A stretch of DNA of 64,000 nt from Pseudomonas triticicola. Its GTDB lineage: Bacteria; Pseudomonadota; Gammaproteobacteria; Pseudomonadales; Pseudomonadaceae. This document shows positions 38,554 to 51,330 of the stretch, piece by piece (within the stretch, counting starts at the first letter, position 1; each line of letters opens with the position of its first letter). The stretch spans positions 595,001-659,000 of the forward strand of contig NZ_JAHSTX010000001.1 in NCBI RefSeq assembly GCF_019145375.1, in the 5' to 3' direction. The notes beneath the pieces are model-generated. The model saw nothing but the letters and a program-made list of their open reading frames with translations. It did not search any database and had not been told where the DNA came from. The translations under genes and the position numbers were made by a program.

Positions 38554-41244
38554 TCAGCGCTTGTCGATCTTGTCCGGCAACGGCGCAAACAGCGCTTCAA
38601 TATCATCGCTCTGCAATTTCCAGTCCCCGGCCTTGCGCCCATCGAGCACGCCCGCTGCCAGGTCGGACTTTTCCTTCTGCAGGTGCTGAATCTTCTCTTC
38701 CACCGTGCCCCGGGCAATCATCTTGTAGACGAACACCGGTTTTTCCTGGCCGATTCGATAGGCCCGGTCAGTCGCCTGATTCTCGGTTGCCGGGTTCCAC
38801 CACGGGTCGTAGTGAATCACCGTATCGGCTTCGGTGAGGTTCAAGCCGACGCCACCGGCCTTCAGGCTGATCAGAAAGATCTGACGCGTGCCGCTCTGGA
38901 ATTCCTTCACCGGTGTACGCCGGTCACGGGTCTGGCCAGTGAGAAGGGCGTAAGCGATCTTGCGTTTTTTCAATTCCTCTTCGATCAATGTCAGCATCGA
39001 AGTGAATTGCGAGAACAGCAGAATCCGCCGGCCTTCTTCGAACAGTTCCTCAAGCATTTCCATGAGGCTGTCGAGTTTGCCCGAGGTGCTGCCGCGTGCG
39101 GGCAGGGTGGCGTCGTTGACCAGGCGCAGATCGCAGCAGACCTGGCGCAGCTTGAGCAATGCTTCGAGAATGATGATCTGGCTGCGTGCCACGCCTTTGC
39201 GAGTGATCTCGTCACGGACTTTCTTGTCCATCGCCAGGCGCATGGTCTCGTACACGTCGCGCTGCGCTTCGTTGAGTTCGACCCAATGGATGATCTCGGT
39301 TTTCGGCGGCAGCTCCGTGGCGACCTGCTCTTTGGTGCGGCGCAGCAGAAACGGTTTTATCCGACCGTTGAGGTGTTGCAGTCTGACTTCACTGCCGCGC
39401 TTTTCGATCGGCACACGGTAATCGGCATTGAAGCTTTTCACGTCGCCAAGCCAGCCCGGCAACAGGAAGTGGAACAGCGACCACAGCTCGCCCAAGTGGT
39501 TTTCCAGCGGCGTGCCGCTGAGGCACAGGCGCTGGCGCGCGTTCAGCTCGCGCGCGGCCTGAGCGGCTTTGCTGTTGGGGTTCTTGATGTATTGCGCTTC
39601 GTCCAGCACCAGCACGTGCAGCGGCTGTTTGGCCAGGCGCTCAAGGTCCTTGGGCAACAGGGCGTAAGTGGTGAGGATCAGGTCGAAGTCGGCCAGATTG
39701 TCGAAGTGCTTTTTGCGCGTCGCGCCGTACAGTGCGAGGACTTTCAGTTGCGGGGTGAAGTGCGCCGCCTCGTCGAGCCAGTTCGGAATCAGGCTGGTCG
39801 GCATCACCACCATGCACGGACGATCGAGGCGTCCGGCGTTCTTCTCGCTGAGAATATGCGCCAGGGTCTGTAGGGTTTTGCCCAGGCCCATGTCATCGGC
39901 AAGAATCCCGCCGACTTCCAGTTGCCGCAGCGATTGCATCCAGCTCAAGCCTTCGAGCTGATACGGGCGCAGCGTCGCGTTCAAGCCTTGCGGCGCTTCG
40001 GCAGTGAAATCGCGGATGTCGCGCAGCCGCTGGGCGAAGGTGCGGATCTGCTCGCCGCCTTCCCACAACAGCGGCAGGCCTTCCAGCGAATTGAGCCTGG
40101 TCGCGTCAGCCTTGCTCAGGCGCAGGGTTGTTTCGCCCGGCTCCTGCAAATAGAACTCGCCCAGCGTCATCAATACCGGCTTCAAGCGACCGAGGGGCAG
40201 CGCCACTTGCAACGGCCCATGCTCGCTGGTGCGTTGCGGAATGTTGACCAGAATCAGCTCGTCATCGCGACGGCGGGCGAGGCGTTCCGGGTTGAGGATC
40301 TCGGTGTGCGAGCGCATCAGATTCAGCAGAATCGGCAGCAGGCTCAGGCGCTCGCCGTTGACGATGATGCCCAGTTCCAGATCAAACCAGTCGCGCTCCG
40401 GCGCCTGTTCGACGGTGGCGTACCAGTCGTCGACGGCGGTCAGGTCGAAGCCGAATTCCTCATCGATCTGCAACTCCCAGCCCTGGCTGCGCAACTTCGG
40501 CAAGTCATTCAGCGTGAAGGTCAGCCAGGCGCTGTCGTTGACCATCTCGTAGAGTTCGCCGGCGCTTTCCGGCAGCGCTTTGCTCTGCCGGGTGGCGATG
40601 CGGAAACCGAGGATGCGCAACTGTTCGCGGTAGGACTGTTCGACATCCGGGTGGCGTTTTATCCGCAGGGTCTGCGCTTCCTGACGGATCAGGATATCGC
40701 TGTGTTTTTGCCCGCTGACGTATTCGTCCAGATAGCTGAACGACAGCGCCGCGCGGTGCTGAATGTAGCGCTGCATCTTGCCGTTGCGCGGCTCGAAGGC
40801 GCTGAACTCGACGCTCGCCAGCCATAGGCGCGGCACCGGTTGCACGTTATCCACCAACACTTGCGGCGGCGCTTTCGGGCTGCGGTTTTCCAGCACGGCC
40901 TGGAGTTTTTCCAGCAGCTCGGCGTCTTTCGCGGCGGCGGGGTAGTCGAGGGTTTCCTGGATTTTCAGCAGCACCGCCGCGCAGTGCTTGCAGTTGCTGC
41001 GCACCGGGCAGGTGCAGGTGGCGTCGACCAGCAGCAGAGTGGCTTTGGCCGATTCGCGCAGATGGATGGTTTGTCGGTAAACGCTACCGCCAGAACCTTC
41101 GCAACTGGCGGTGATGGTCGCATCGCCGACCTGGGCGATGCGCACCCGATTCTCCAAAGCGTAGCGGCGGCCGCGCTCCAGACTCTGTTCTTTGAATCGG
41201 CTGACCCACGACGGGGCCAGCGGTTTGCTCAGGGGCGGCGGCAT
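38554..41244 (-). CDS. SWIM-domain SNF2-family helicase-like ATPase (paralogue 2)
   Basis: An 896-aa relative of the 35138-38431 protein with the same layout: SWIM finger (TCTCPVRSNCKHCAAV), a shorter middle region, and an SF2 motor with DDMGLGKTLQTLAH, LVLDEAQYIKN, SGTPLENHLGELWS and DRAYRIGQEKPV. It is about 200 residues shorter, mainly between the SWIM finger and the motor. It is the last gene of mfd-csiV-helicase: it starts 11 nt after csiV. Coupling to Mfd suggests a role in clearing transcription or replication blocks, which is inference only. Confidence 0.9.
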   Translation of the reverse strand: MPPPLSKPLAPSWVSRFKEQSLERGRRYALENRVRIAQVGDATITASCEGSGGSVYRQTIHLRESAKATLLLVDATCTCPVRSNCKHCAAVLLKIQETLDYPAAAKDAELLEKLQAVLENRSPKAPPQVLVDNVQPVPRLWLASVEFSAFEPRNGKMQRYIQHRAALSFSYLDEYVSGQKHSDILIRQEAQTLRIKRHPDVEQSYREQLRILGFRIATRQSKALPESAGELYEMVNDSAWLTFTLNDLPKLRSQGWELQIDEEFGFDLTAVDDWYATVEQAPERDWFDLELGIIVNGERLSLLPILLNLMRSHTEILNPERLARRRDDELILVNIPQRTSEHGPLQVALPLGRLKPVLMTLGEFYLQEPGETTLRLSKADATRLNSLEGLPLLWEGGEQIRTFAQRLRDIRDFTAEAPQGLNATLRPYQLEGLSWMQSLRQLEVGGILADDMGLGKTLQTLAHILSEKNAGRLDRPCMVVMPTSLIPNWLDEAAHFTPQLKVLALYGATRKKHFDNLADFDLILTTYALLPKDLERLAKQPLHVLVLDEAQYIKNPNSKAAQAARELNARQRLCLSGTPLENHLGELWSLFHFLLPGWLGDVKSFNADYRVPIEKRGSEVRLQHLNGRIKPFLLRRTKEQVATELPPKTEIIHWVELNEAQRDVYETMRLAMDKKVRDEITRKGVARSQIIILEALLKLRQVCCDLRLVNDATLPARGSTSGKLDSLMEMLEELFEEGRRILLFSQFTSMLTLIEEELKKRKIAYALLTGQTRDRRTPVKEFQSGTRQIFLISLKAGGVGLNLTEADTVIHYDPWWNPATENQATDRAYRIGQEKPVFVYKMIARGTVEEKIQHLQKEKSDLAAGVLDGRKAGDWKLQSDDIEALFAPLPDKIDKR

Positions 41245-41255
41245 AAGGACTTCGA

Positions 41256-41822
41256 TCAGTCCGGCACGACTTCAGGCGCTTCGCGAGGCGCTGGCGCGGT
41301 CAGGGAAGTGATCTTGATCAGCAGGGCCAGATGACCGTTGTCGAGGTAATTGAGCTGGCCGTTCTTGGTGTGGCTGTCCTGGCGCAGGCGCTCACTGGCG
41401 GTGACCAGGCCATTGGCGTCGATCTGATTGACCCAGAAATCGGCGGTGACGTCGGTGAAGCGGCCGAGTTTCATTTCCAGCGTGCCCTCGATCGGGAACT
41501 GGCCGAACTGCTCCTGACCTTCGCTCACCGCGACTTTCGCCGGCGCTTCGCCGAGGCTCTGCTGCCAGGCCTTGTGCATCAGCACGGTGTACTCGCCGCT
41601 GGCGGTGAGTTTGCTCACCACATCATTCAGCGCTGGGGTGCGCTGGCTGTCGCTGCCCAGACGCTGGGCGCCTGCGGCCCAGTCTTCCGGGGCGGCGCGG
41701 CTGACGATGGCCGGGACAGCATTCTGGCGCACCAGGATCATTTCGACCTGATACGTGTCATCGGCAAACGCCGTCGGTGCTGCAAGTGCAAGCAACAAAG
41801 TCAGAGAGCGGAACAGGCGCAT
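41256..41822 (-). CDS. CsiV family protein
   Basis: A 188-aa protein with a signal peptide (MRLFRSLTLLLALAAPTAFA) and a periplasmic domain like CsiV, which in Shewanella and related bacteria supports peptidoglycan-linked growth. The N-terminal DTYQVEMILVRQN is the family signature. The ATG at 41822 has AAGGAC 8 nt upstream; a longer reading from 41861 adds unlike residues overlapping mfd. It lies 10 nt after mfd and 11 nt before helicase 2, in one operon. The role in Pseudomonas is not known to me. Confidence 0.85.
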   Translation of the reverse strand: MRLFRSLTLLLALAAPTAFADDTYQVEMILVRQNAVPAIVSRAAPEDWAAGAQRLGSDSQRTPALNDVVSKLTASGEYTVLMHKAWQQSLGEAPAKVAVSEGQEQFGQFPIEGTLEMKLGRFTDVTADFWVNQIDANGLVTASERLRQDSHTKNGQLNYLDNGHLALLIKITSLTAPAPREAPEVVPD

Positions 41823-41832
41823 CGGGCGTCCT

Positions 41833-45282
<3,450 letters not shown>

Positions 45283-45384
45283 GGAAGGTTGAGCTCCAGG
45301 CGTTGCGACAAAGTCGGTAATTGTAGCGGCCTCCGGTGCCGCCTGTCAGTTGCAGACTGCGTCTATCTTCATGGTTTGGACGAA

Positions 45385-45432
45385 ATGTAGTGGTAACCAT
45401 AAAAACGAGCACTTTTTTCATGGTTATGTAGT
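45385..45432. promoter_or_regulatory. Operator-like inverted repeat between mfd and gap
   Basis: TAACCAT and ATGGTTA arms, with adjacent A and T runs, are flanked on both sides by ATGTAGTG. The TGTAGT part recalls a HexR half-site (HexR controls glucose-catabolism gap genes), but a full HexR palindrome is not present, so the regulator is unknown. Confidence 0.4.
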
Positions 45433-45583
45433 GCCGAAACCGGGTGGTGTTACGGAGGGTTACAGACATCGTCTAACAGTCGTCGAAAAATTGACTGCGC
45501 TGAAAGCCCCGGTTTTACTGGGCTGGAGAAGGGCGTAAATTTTTTGAACGGAAATTTGTTACCGATTGCGCGACAAGCGCGCA

Positions 45584-45612
45584 TTGCTGAAAGGGCTTGT
45601 CGGCGGCATAAT
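45584..45612 (+). promoter_or_regulatory. Putative gap promoter
   Basis: TTGCTG (45584-45589), a 17-nt spacer and CATAAT (45607-45612), about 40 nt before the GTG start of gap. Confidence 0.5.
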
Positions 45613-45651
45613 GTAGCCCCTTTTTTCTGCCCCTACATGTGGAAGGTTACC

Positions 45652-47100
45652 GTGACTCAGAAGCCCGACCAGTGTCTTGGTGAATGGATCGACCGTGAAG
45701 CACTCGCAGAAGCGATGATCCCGCTTATCGGTCAGCTCTACCGCAATAACAACGTGGTTAGCTCGATCTATGGCCGCAGCCTGATCAACCAGTCTGTCAT
45801 CGCGATTCTCAAAGCTCACCGCTTTGCTCGCCACCGTTCTTCCGACGACAGCGAACTCTCCGTCCACGAAACATTCCCACTGCTCAAGGCCATGAGCGAG
45901 CTCAAGCTCGGCGCGGCGTCGGTGGATCTGGGCAAGCTGGCGTTCAAGTTCCGTAACGAAGGCAACGGCCGCAGCGCCGAGCAGTTCGTGCGTGAAGAGA
46001 TGGCTGACGTGGTTGGCCAGCAGAACGCCTCGGCCCGCAAAGGCACCGACGTTGTTCTTTACGGCTTCGGTCGTATCGGCCGTTTGCTGGCGCGCATCCT
46101 GATCGAGAAAACCGGTGGTGGCGACGGCCTGCGTCTGCGCGCCATCGTCGTGCGCAAAGGCGCCGAAAACGACCTGACCAAACGCGCCAGCCTGCTGCGT
46201 CGCGATTCGGTACACGGTTCGTTCAACGGCACCATTACCATCGACGAAGAAAACAACACCATCACCGCCAACGGTAACCTGATCCAGGTGATCTACGCGA
46301 AGAACCCGACCGAGGTGGATTACACCCAGTACGGCATCAAAGACGCGCTGCTGGTGGACAACACCGGTGTATGGCGTGACGCCGATGGACTGGGTCAGCA
46401 CCTGGCCTGCCCGGGCATCGACCGCGTTGTTCTGACCGCGCCTGGCAAGGGCAAGCTGAAGAACATCGTTCACGGCATCAACCACGGTGAAATCACCGCT
46501 GACGACAAGATCGTCTCGGCTGCTTCCTGCACCACCAACGCCATCGTGCCGGTGCTCAAAGCGGTCAACGACAAGTTCGGCATCATCAACGGTCACGTCG
46601 AAACCGTTCACTCGTACACCAACGACCAGAACCTGATCGACAACTTCCACAAGGGCGATCGCCGTGGCCGCAGCGCCGCGCTGAACATGGTGATCACCGA
46701 GACCGGCGCCGCTACCGCTGCTGCCAAGGCTCTGCCTGAGCTGGCCGGCAAGCTGACCGGTAACGCGATCCGCGTTCCGACGCCAAACGTGTCGATGGCC
46801 ATTCTCAACCTCAACCTTGAGAAAGCCGCCACCCGTGAAGAGATGAACGAGTACCTGCGCTACATGGCGCTGCACTCCGAGCTGCACAAGCAGATCGACT
46901 TCGTCAATTCGCAGGAAGTGGTGTCGACCGACTTCGTCGGCTCGCGTCACGCCGGTGTGGTCGATGCTGAAGCGACCATCGTGCAGGACAACCGCGTCGT
47001 TCTGTACGTTTGGTACGACAACGAGTTCGGCTACAGCTGCCAGGTAGTTCGCGTAATGGAAGACATGGCTGATGTGAATCCGCCAGCGTTCCCGCGCTAA
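45652..47100 (+). CDS. gap: Glyceraldehyde-3-phosphate dehydrogenase (long, N-terminally extended form)
   Basis: A 482-aa GAPDH. It has an unusual N-terminal extension of about 130 residues before the Rossmann motif GFGRIGRLLAR (from residue 138). The active-site Cys293 is in SAASCTTNAIVPV, and the C-terminal VWYDNEFGYSCQVVRVM is typical. A GTG start at 45652 is preferred because GGAAGG lies just upstream; an ATG at 45637 is also possible. PAO1 has a long GAPDH (PA3001) at the same locus. Pseudomonads lack a complete glycolytic route, so this enzyme probably serves gluconeogenesis (inference). Confidence 0.92.
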   Translation: MTQKPDQCLGEWIDREALAEAMIPLIGQLYRNNNVVSSIYGRSLINQSVIAILKAHRFARHRSSDDSELSVHETFPLLKAMSELKLGAASVDLGKLAFKFRNEGNGRSAEQFVREEMADVVGQQNASARKGTDVVLYGFGRIGRLLARILIEKTGGGDGLRLRAIVVRKGAENDLTKRASLLRRDSVHGSFNGTITIDEENNTITANGNLIQVIYAKNPTEVDYTQYGIKDALLVDNTGVWRDADGLGQHLACPGIDRVVLTAPGKGKLKNIVHGINHGEITADDKIVSAASCTTNAIVPVLKAVNDKFGIINGHVETVHSYTNDQNLIDNFHKGDRRGRSAALNMVITETGAATAAAKALPELAGKLTGNAIRVPTPNVSMAILNLNLEKAATREEMNEYLRYMALHSELHKQIDFVNSQEVVSTDFVGSRHAGVVDAEATIVQDNRVVLYVWYDNEFGYSCQVVRVMEDMADVNPPAFPR

Positions 47101-47115
47101 GCCTCAGGCTTGAAT

Positions 47116-47150
47116 GAAAACGCCCCGGCATTTGTCGGGGCGTTTTTGTT
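47116..47150 (+). terminator. gap terminator
   Basis: AAAACGCCCCG / CGGGGCGTTTTTG around a GCATTTGT loop, then TTTG, 16 nt after gap. Confidence 0.92.
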
Positions 47151-47187
47151 TGTGGGCCTGTTGGATCTTCAGCGTCCTTGCCGGCCT

Positions 47188-47265
47188 CTTCGCGAGCACG
47201 CTCGCTCCCACACTGGATCAGTGTCGTTCACAATCTTCTGTGGGAGCGAGCCTGCTCGCGAAAGC
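47188..47265. repeat. REPIN, arms inward-type
   Basis: CTTCGCGAGCACGCTCGCTC and TGTGGGAGCGAGCCTGCTCG with about 25 nt between, separating the convergent gap and MFS genes. Confidence 0.9.
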
Positions 47266-47271
47266 ATTCTG

Positions 47272-48570
47272 TCAGGCGCCGCTGGCTACCGAAGCCTGCG
47301 CCGTGCGCAACTCATGCCGGTTGCCACGGAACAGCACCAGTGTCGCAATCAACCCCAACACCGCCGCGCCACTGAGCCAGATCCCCGGTGCTGCCTTGTT
47401 GTCCAGCACGTGGATCAGGTAGGTACACGCCGCCGGGGTAAAGCCGCCGAACGTCGCCGTCGCCAGGCTGTAGGCCAGCGAGAAACCGGTCGTGCGCACT
47501 TCCACCGGCATGATCTCGGTCAGCGCCACCACCATCGCGCCGTTGTACGAGCCATAAAGAAACGACAGCCACAGTTCGACAATCAGCAAATGGCTGAAGC
47601 TCGGGTTCGCCACCAGCCACGACAGCGCCGGATACGCCGTCAGGATCGCCAGAATCGTCGCTGCCAACAGCAAGGGTTTGCGGCCGATCTTGTCGGACAG
47701 CGCGCCCATCACCGGTAGCCAGAAGAAATTCGACAAGCCGATGCACACCGTCACCAGCAAGGCGTCGAGGTCCGAAAGATGCAGCTCGGCCTTGCCGAAC
47801 GTCGGCGTGTACGCAGTGATCAGGTAGAACGACACCGTGGTCATCACCACCAGCGCCATGCCGGCAATGACGACGCCGAAGTTCTGGCCGATCGAGCGGA
47901 CGATCTCGCCGAGGGTAGGGCGGTGGGTGCGCGCCTGGAATTCTGGAGTTTCTTCCAGCGAGCGACGGATGAAGAAAATCACCGGCACGATCATGCAGCC
48001 GATCAGGAACGGCACGCGCCAGCCCCATTCGCCCATTTGCTCCGGACTCAGCCAGTGGTTGAGGCCAACGCCGAGCAGGCCGGCGAACACCACGGCTGCC
48101 TGTTGGCTGGCCGACTGCCAACTGACGAAAAAGCCTTTACGCCCCGGCGTAGAGATTTCCGCCAGATACACCGACACGCCGCCCAGTTCCACGCCCGCTG
48201 AGAAGCCTTGCAACAGACGGCCGAACAACACCAGTAGCGGCGCGGCGACACCGAGCGTCGCGTAGCCGGGCACGCAAGCAATCAGCACCGTACCGGCGGC
48301 CATCATCGCCAAGGTGATGATCAGCCCTTTGCGCCGTCCGTGTCGGTCGATATAGGCGCCGAGGAAAATGGCCCCCAGCGGGCGCATCAGGAAGCCGGCG
48401 CCGAAGGTCGCCAGCGACAGCATCAGCGAAGCGAACGCGCTGTCGGTGGGGAAGAAGGTTTTGGCGATGGCCGTGGCATAGAAGCCGTAGACCATGAAGT
48501 CGAACATTTCGAGGAAGTTGCCGCTGACAACGCGAAAGATCGCTTTGCCTTTGCCCGTGGTGGAGGACAT
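47272..48570 (-). CDS. MFS transporter, metabolite:H+ symporter family (citrate/tricarballylate-like)
   Basis: A 432-aa permease with about 12 hydrophobic segments. The MHS family signature is clear: [18 protein letters not shown] in the first helix and the loop motif DRHGRRKGL, with [12 protein letters not shown] before it. It most resembles citrate- or tricarballylate-proton symporters, but substrate assignment in this family is unreliable. It occupies the place where PAO1 carries aroP1 and the nqr operon between gap and apbE. The Shine-Dalgarno site is poor. Confidence 0.85.
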   Translation of the reverse strand: MSSTTGKGKAIFRVVSGNFLEMFDFMVYGFYATAIAKTFFPTDSAFASLMLSLATFGAGFLMRPLGAIFLGAYIDRHGRRKGLIITLAMMAAGTVLIACVPGYATLGVAAPLLVLFGRLLQGFSAGVELGGVSVYLAEISTPGRKGFFVSWQSASQQAAVVFAGLLGVGLNHWLSPEQMGEWGWRVPFLIGCMIVPVIFFIRRSLEETPEFQARTHRPTLGEIVRSIGQNFGVVIAGMALVVMTTVSFYLITAYTPTFGKAELHLSDLDALLVTVCIGLSNFFWLPVMGALSDKIGRKPLLLAATILAILTAYPALSWLVANPSFSHLLIVELWLSFLYGSYNGAMVVALTEIMPVEVRTTGFSLAYSLATATFGGFTPAACTYLIHVLDNKAAPGIWLSGAAVLGLIATLVLFRGNRHELRTAQASVASGA

Positions 48571-48678
48571 GGGAGGTACTCACTGTTCAATTTTGTATAA
48601 AGGCGTTGCAGCCATGGGGAAGCGAGCGGGCGCTTGTAGTTCATAATGGCCGCCGTGGTTTTGCGGGGAGATGAAGAA

Positions 48679-49692
48679 TTGTTAACTGGACGCTGGTGGG
48701 GGCCTGTGATGTTGGCGGTGGCAATCGGCGGCTGCGGCAGCGGCGATTCCCTGGAACAGGTCGGTGGCTCGACCATGGGCAGCACTTGGTCGGTCAAATA
48801 CGTACGCCACGCCGGGGTCGCCGATCCTGCGCGGGTGCGCGGCGAAGTGCAGGCCATCCTCGGCGAAGTCGATCAGCAGCTGTCGACTTACCGAAGTGAC
48901 TCCGCCATCCAGCGTTTCAACGCCTTGCCCGCCGATAGCTGCCAAGCCATGCCGGCAGCGGTGCTCGAATTGGTCCGCATCGGCGAACAGCTTTCAACGC
49001 AAAGCGAAGGCTCCTACGACCTGACCGTGGAACCGCTGCTGGACCTCTGGGGATTCGGCCCGCAAGGACGCGAAGAAAAGATCCCTGATGCGGCCGCTGT
49101 GGCCGAGGTCATGCAGCGAGTCGGTCATCAGCATCTGCGCATCGACGGCGAGCAGTTGTGCAAGGACGCCGCCGTCGAAGTCGACTTCAACAGTATTGCC
49201 GCCGGTTACGCCGTGGATGCCATCGCCGCCAGATTGCAGGGCATGGGCATCGACAATTATCTGGTCGAAGCCACGGGCGAACTCAAAGCCCGCGGCAAGA
49301 AGCCGGATGGTTCAGCGTGGCGCATCGCTCTCGAAGAGCCTCGCGATGACCAGCAAGTGGCGGAGCGGATTATCGATGTCGATGGCTACGGCGTGTCCAC
49401 CTCCGGCGACTACCGCCACTATTTTCTGCAGGACGGTCGGCGTTATTCCCACACCTTCGATGCACGCAGCGGGCGACCTGTCCTACACGACCTGGCGTCA
49501 GTCACGGTGATTCATCCTTCAGCGTTGATGGCCGATGGACTATCGACGCTGTTGCTGATTCTCGGGCCGGAAAGGGCGCGGGAGTATGCCCAAGAGCATG
49601 ACATTGCTGCATTCTTTGTCCTGCGTGCCGATACAGGTTTCGTCACCCGCAGCAGTCAGGCATTTGCGCAGCTTGTCGGTGAAAAAAACTGA
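48679..49692 (+). CDS. apbE: FAD:protein FMN transferase (ApbE family lipoprotein)
   Basis: A 337-aa ApbE protein that attaches FMN covalently to Thr or Ser of partner flavoproteins (classically NqrB, NqrC and RnfG) in the periplasm. A short signal peptide ends in a lipobox-like AVAIGGCGSG, so it is probably a lipoprotein. GGSTMGSTWSVKYV, VDFNSIAAGYAVDAIA and VSTSGDYRHYF are family signatures. I choose the TTG at 48679 because GGGGAG lies 8 nt upstream and the signal peptide then begins MLTGRWW; an ATG at 48646 adds an acidic stretch. No nqr, rnf or nqrM gene is next to it in this window. Confidence 0.88.
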   Translation: MLTGRWWGPVMLAVAIGGCGSGDSLEQVGGSTMGSTWSVKYVRHAGVADPARVRGEVQAILGEVDQQLSTYRSDSAIQRFNALPADSCQAMPAAVLELVRIGEQLSTQSEGSYDLTVEPLLDLWGFGPQGREEKIPDAAAVAEVMQRVGHQHLRIDGEQLCKDAAVEVDFNSIAAGYAVDAIAARLQGMGIDNYLVEATGELKARGKKPDGSAWRIALEEPRDDQQVAERIIDVDGYGVSTSGDYRHYFLQDGRRYSHTFDARSGRPVLHDLASVTVIHPSALMADGLSTLLLILGPERAREYAQEHDIAAFFVLRADTGFVTRSSQAFAQLVGEKN

Positions 49693-49893
49693 CCGAAGAC
49701 AAGACGAAAGCTGGCGTTGTAGTGCAGGCAAAAGTAGCCTACGACGCGACCAAGGGTTAATGTGCGCGGCGTTGACGCTTCTATAGACTGTGTCCGGGTT
49801 CTTCACTGGCCCCCAATTGTTCCTTCGCGCCGCCGTTCGGCGTGATTTAGCCGCCGGTGCTGCTGGCACCGCGGCCTGTTCTGAGGAGTACGC

Positions 49894-51288
49894 ATGGCTG
49901 TCTACAACTACGACGTGGTGGTACTGGGTTCCGGCCCGGCGGGAGAAGGCGCGGCAATGAACGCCGCCAAAGCGGGGCGCAAGGTGGCGATGGTCGACAG
50001 CCGTCGCCAGGTCGGCGGCAACTGCACCCACCTCGGCACCATCCCGTCCAAGGCACTGCGTCACTCGGTGCGGCAGATCATGCAGTTCAACACCAACCCG
50101 ATGTTCCGCGCGATCGGCGAGCCACGCTGGTTCTCCTTCCCGGACGTGTTGAAAAGCGCCGAAAAAGTCATTTCCAAGCAAGTCGCATCGCGCACCGGCT
50201 ACTACGCCCGTAACCGCGTCGACGTGTTCTTCGGCACCGGCAGCTTCGCCGACGAGCAAACCATCGAAGTGGTCTGCGGCAACGGTGTGGTGGAAAAACT
50301 GGTGGCCAAGCACATCATCATCGCCACCGGTTCGCGTCCGTATCGCCCGGCGGACATCGATTTCCACCACCCGCGTATCTACGATAGCGACACCATCCTC
50401 AGCCTCGGCCACACCCCGCGCAAACTGATCGTTTACGGCGCTGGTGTGATCGGTTGCGAATACGCGTCGATCTTCAGTGGTCTGGGTGTGCTGGTCGAAC
50501 TGGTCGACAACCGTGGCCAGTTGCTGAGCTTCCTCGACTCGGAAATTTCCCAGGCGCTGAGCTACCACTTCAGCAACAACAACATCACCGTGCGTCACAA
50601 CGAAGAGTACGACCGCGTCGAAGGCGTGGACAACGGCGTGATCCTGCACCTGAAATCCGGCAAGAAGATCAAGGCCGACGCCTTGCTCTGGTGCAACGGC
50701 CGTACCGGCAACACCGACACGCTGGGTCTGGAAAACATCGGGGTCAAGGTCAACAGCCGTGGCCAGATCGAAGTCGACCAGAACTACCGCACTTGCGTGG
50801 AAAACATCTACGGTGCCGGTGACGTGATCGGCTGGCCAAGCCTGGCCAGTGCCGCCCACGATCAGGGTCGTTCGGCTGCTGGCAGCATCGTCGACAATGG
50901 CAGCTGGCGCTTCGTCAATGACGTGCCGACCGGCATCTACACCATTCCGGAGATCAGCTCGATCGGCAAGAACGAGCAGGAGCTGACCCAAGCGAAAGTG
51001 CCGTACGAAGTCGGCAAGGCGTTCTTCAAGAGCATGGCGCGCGCGCAGATTGCCGGTGAGCCGCAGGGCATGCTGAAGATCCTCTTCCACCGCGAAACGC
51101 TGGAAGTGCTCGGCGTGCACTGCTTCGGTTATCAGGCGTCGGAGATCGTGCACATCGGTCAGGCGATCATGAACCAGCCGGGCGAGCTGAACACCCTGAA
51201 GTATTTCGTCAACACCACGTTCAACTACCCGACCATGGCCGAAGCCTATCGGGTAGCGGCGTACGACGGCCTCAACCGGCTTTTTTGA
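49894..51288 (+). CDS. sthA: Soluble pyridine nucleotide transhydrogenase
   Basis: A 464-aa cytoplasmic flavoprotein that exchanges reducing equivalents between NADH and NADPH. It is in the disulphide reductase superfamily, but the redox pair is broken as expected for Sth: [18 protein letters not shown] has one Cys where lipoamide dehydrogenases have two. FAD binding is at [14 protein letters not shown] and pyridine nucleotide binding at [19 protein letters not shown]. The length matches the family exactly. GAGGAG precedes the ATG. It lies next to apbE, as in PAO1. Confidence 0.97.
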   Translation: MAVYNYDVVVLGSGPAGEGAAMNAAKAGRKVAMVDSRRQVGGNCTHLGTIPSKALRHSVRQIMQFNTNPMFRAIGEPRWFSFPDVLKSAEKVISKQVASRTGYYARNRVDVFFGTGSFADEQTIEVVCGNGVVEKLVAKHIIIATGSRPYRPADIDFHHPRIYDSDTILSLGHTPRKLIVYGAGVIGCEYASIFSGLGVLVELVDNRGQLLSFLDSEISQALSYHFSNNNITVRHNEEYDRVEGVDNGVILHLKSGKKIKADALLWCNGRTGNTDTLGLENIGVKVNSRGQIEVDQNYRTCVENIYGAGDVIGWPSLASAAHDQGRSAAGSIVDNGSWRFVNDVPTGIYTIPEISSIGKNEQELTQAKVPYEVGKAFFKSMARAQIAGEPQGMLKILFHRETLEVLGVHCFGYQASEIVHIGQAIMNQPGELNTLKYFVNTTFNYPTMAEAYRVAAYDGLNRLF

Positions 51289-51294
51289 CGGGCT

Positions 51295-51319
51295 CCGGCC
51301 GGTGGCCTGAGCCGGCCGG
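51295..51319. terminator. GC hairpin between sthA and gdpD
   Basis: CCGGCCG (51295-51301) pairs with CGGCCGG (51313-51319) between two convergent genes. No T run is present on either side, so it is only a candidate terminator. Confidence 0.45.
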
Positions 51320-51330
51320 GGAGACCGATT

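Larger units (their letters stand above)
45283..45651. other. Divergent mfd-gap intergenic region
   Basis: 369 nt with no credible gene. It contains an interrupted inverted repeat TAACCAT-AAAAA (45394-45405) / TTTTTT-CATGGTTA (45413-45426), flanked by the direct repeat ATGTAGTG (45385-45392 and 45425-45432). A TTGCTG-N17-CATAAT promoter for gap is at 45584-45612. The mfd promoter should also lie here. Confidence 0.5.

Noticed and set aside
48646..48678. Upstream ATG start for apbE
   Set aside because: It adds an acidic stretch before the signal peptide; the TTG at 48679 has a ribosome site at the right distance.
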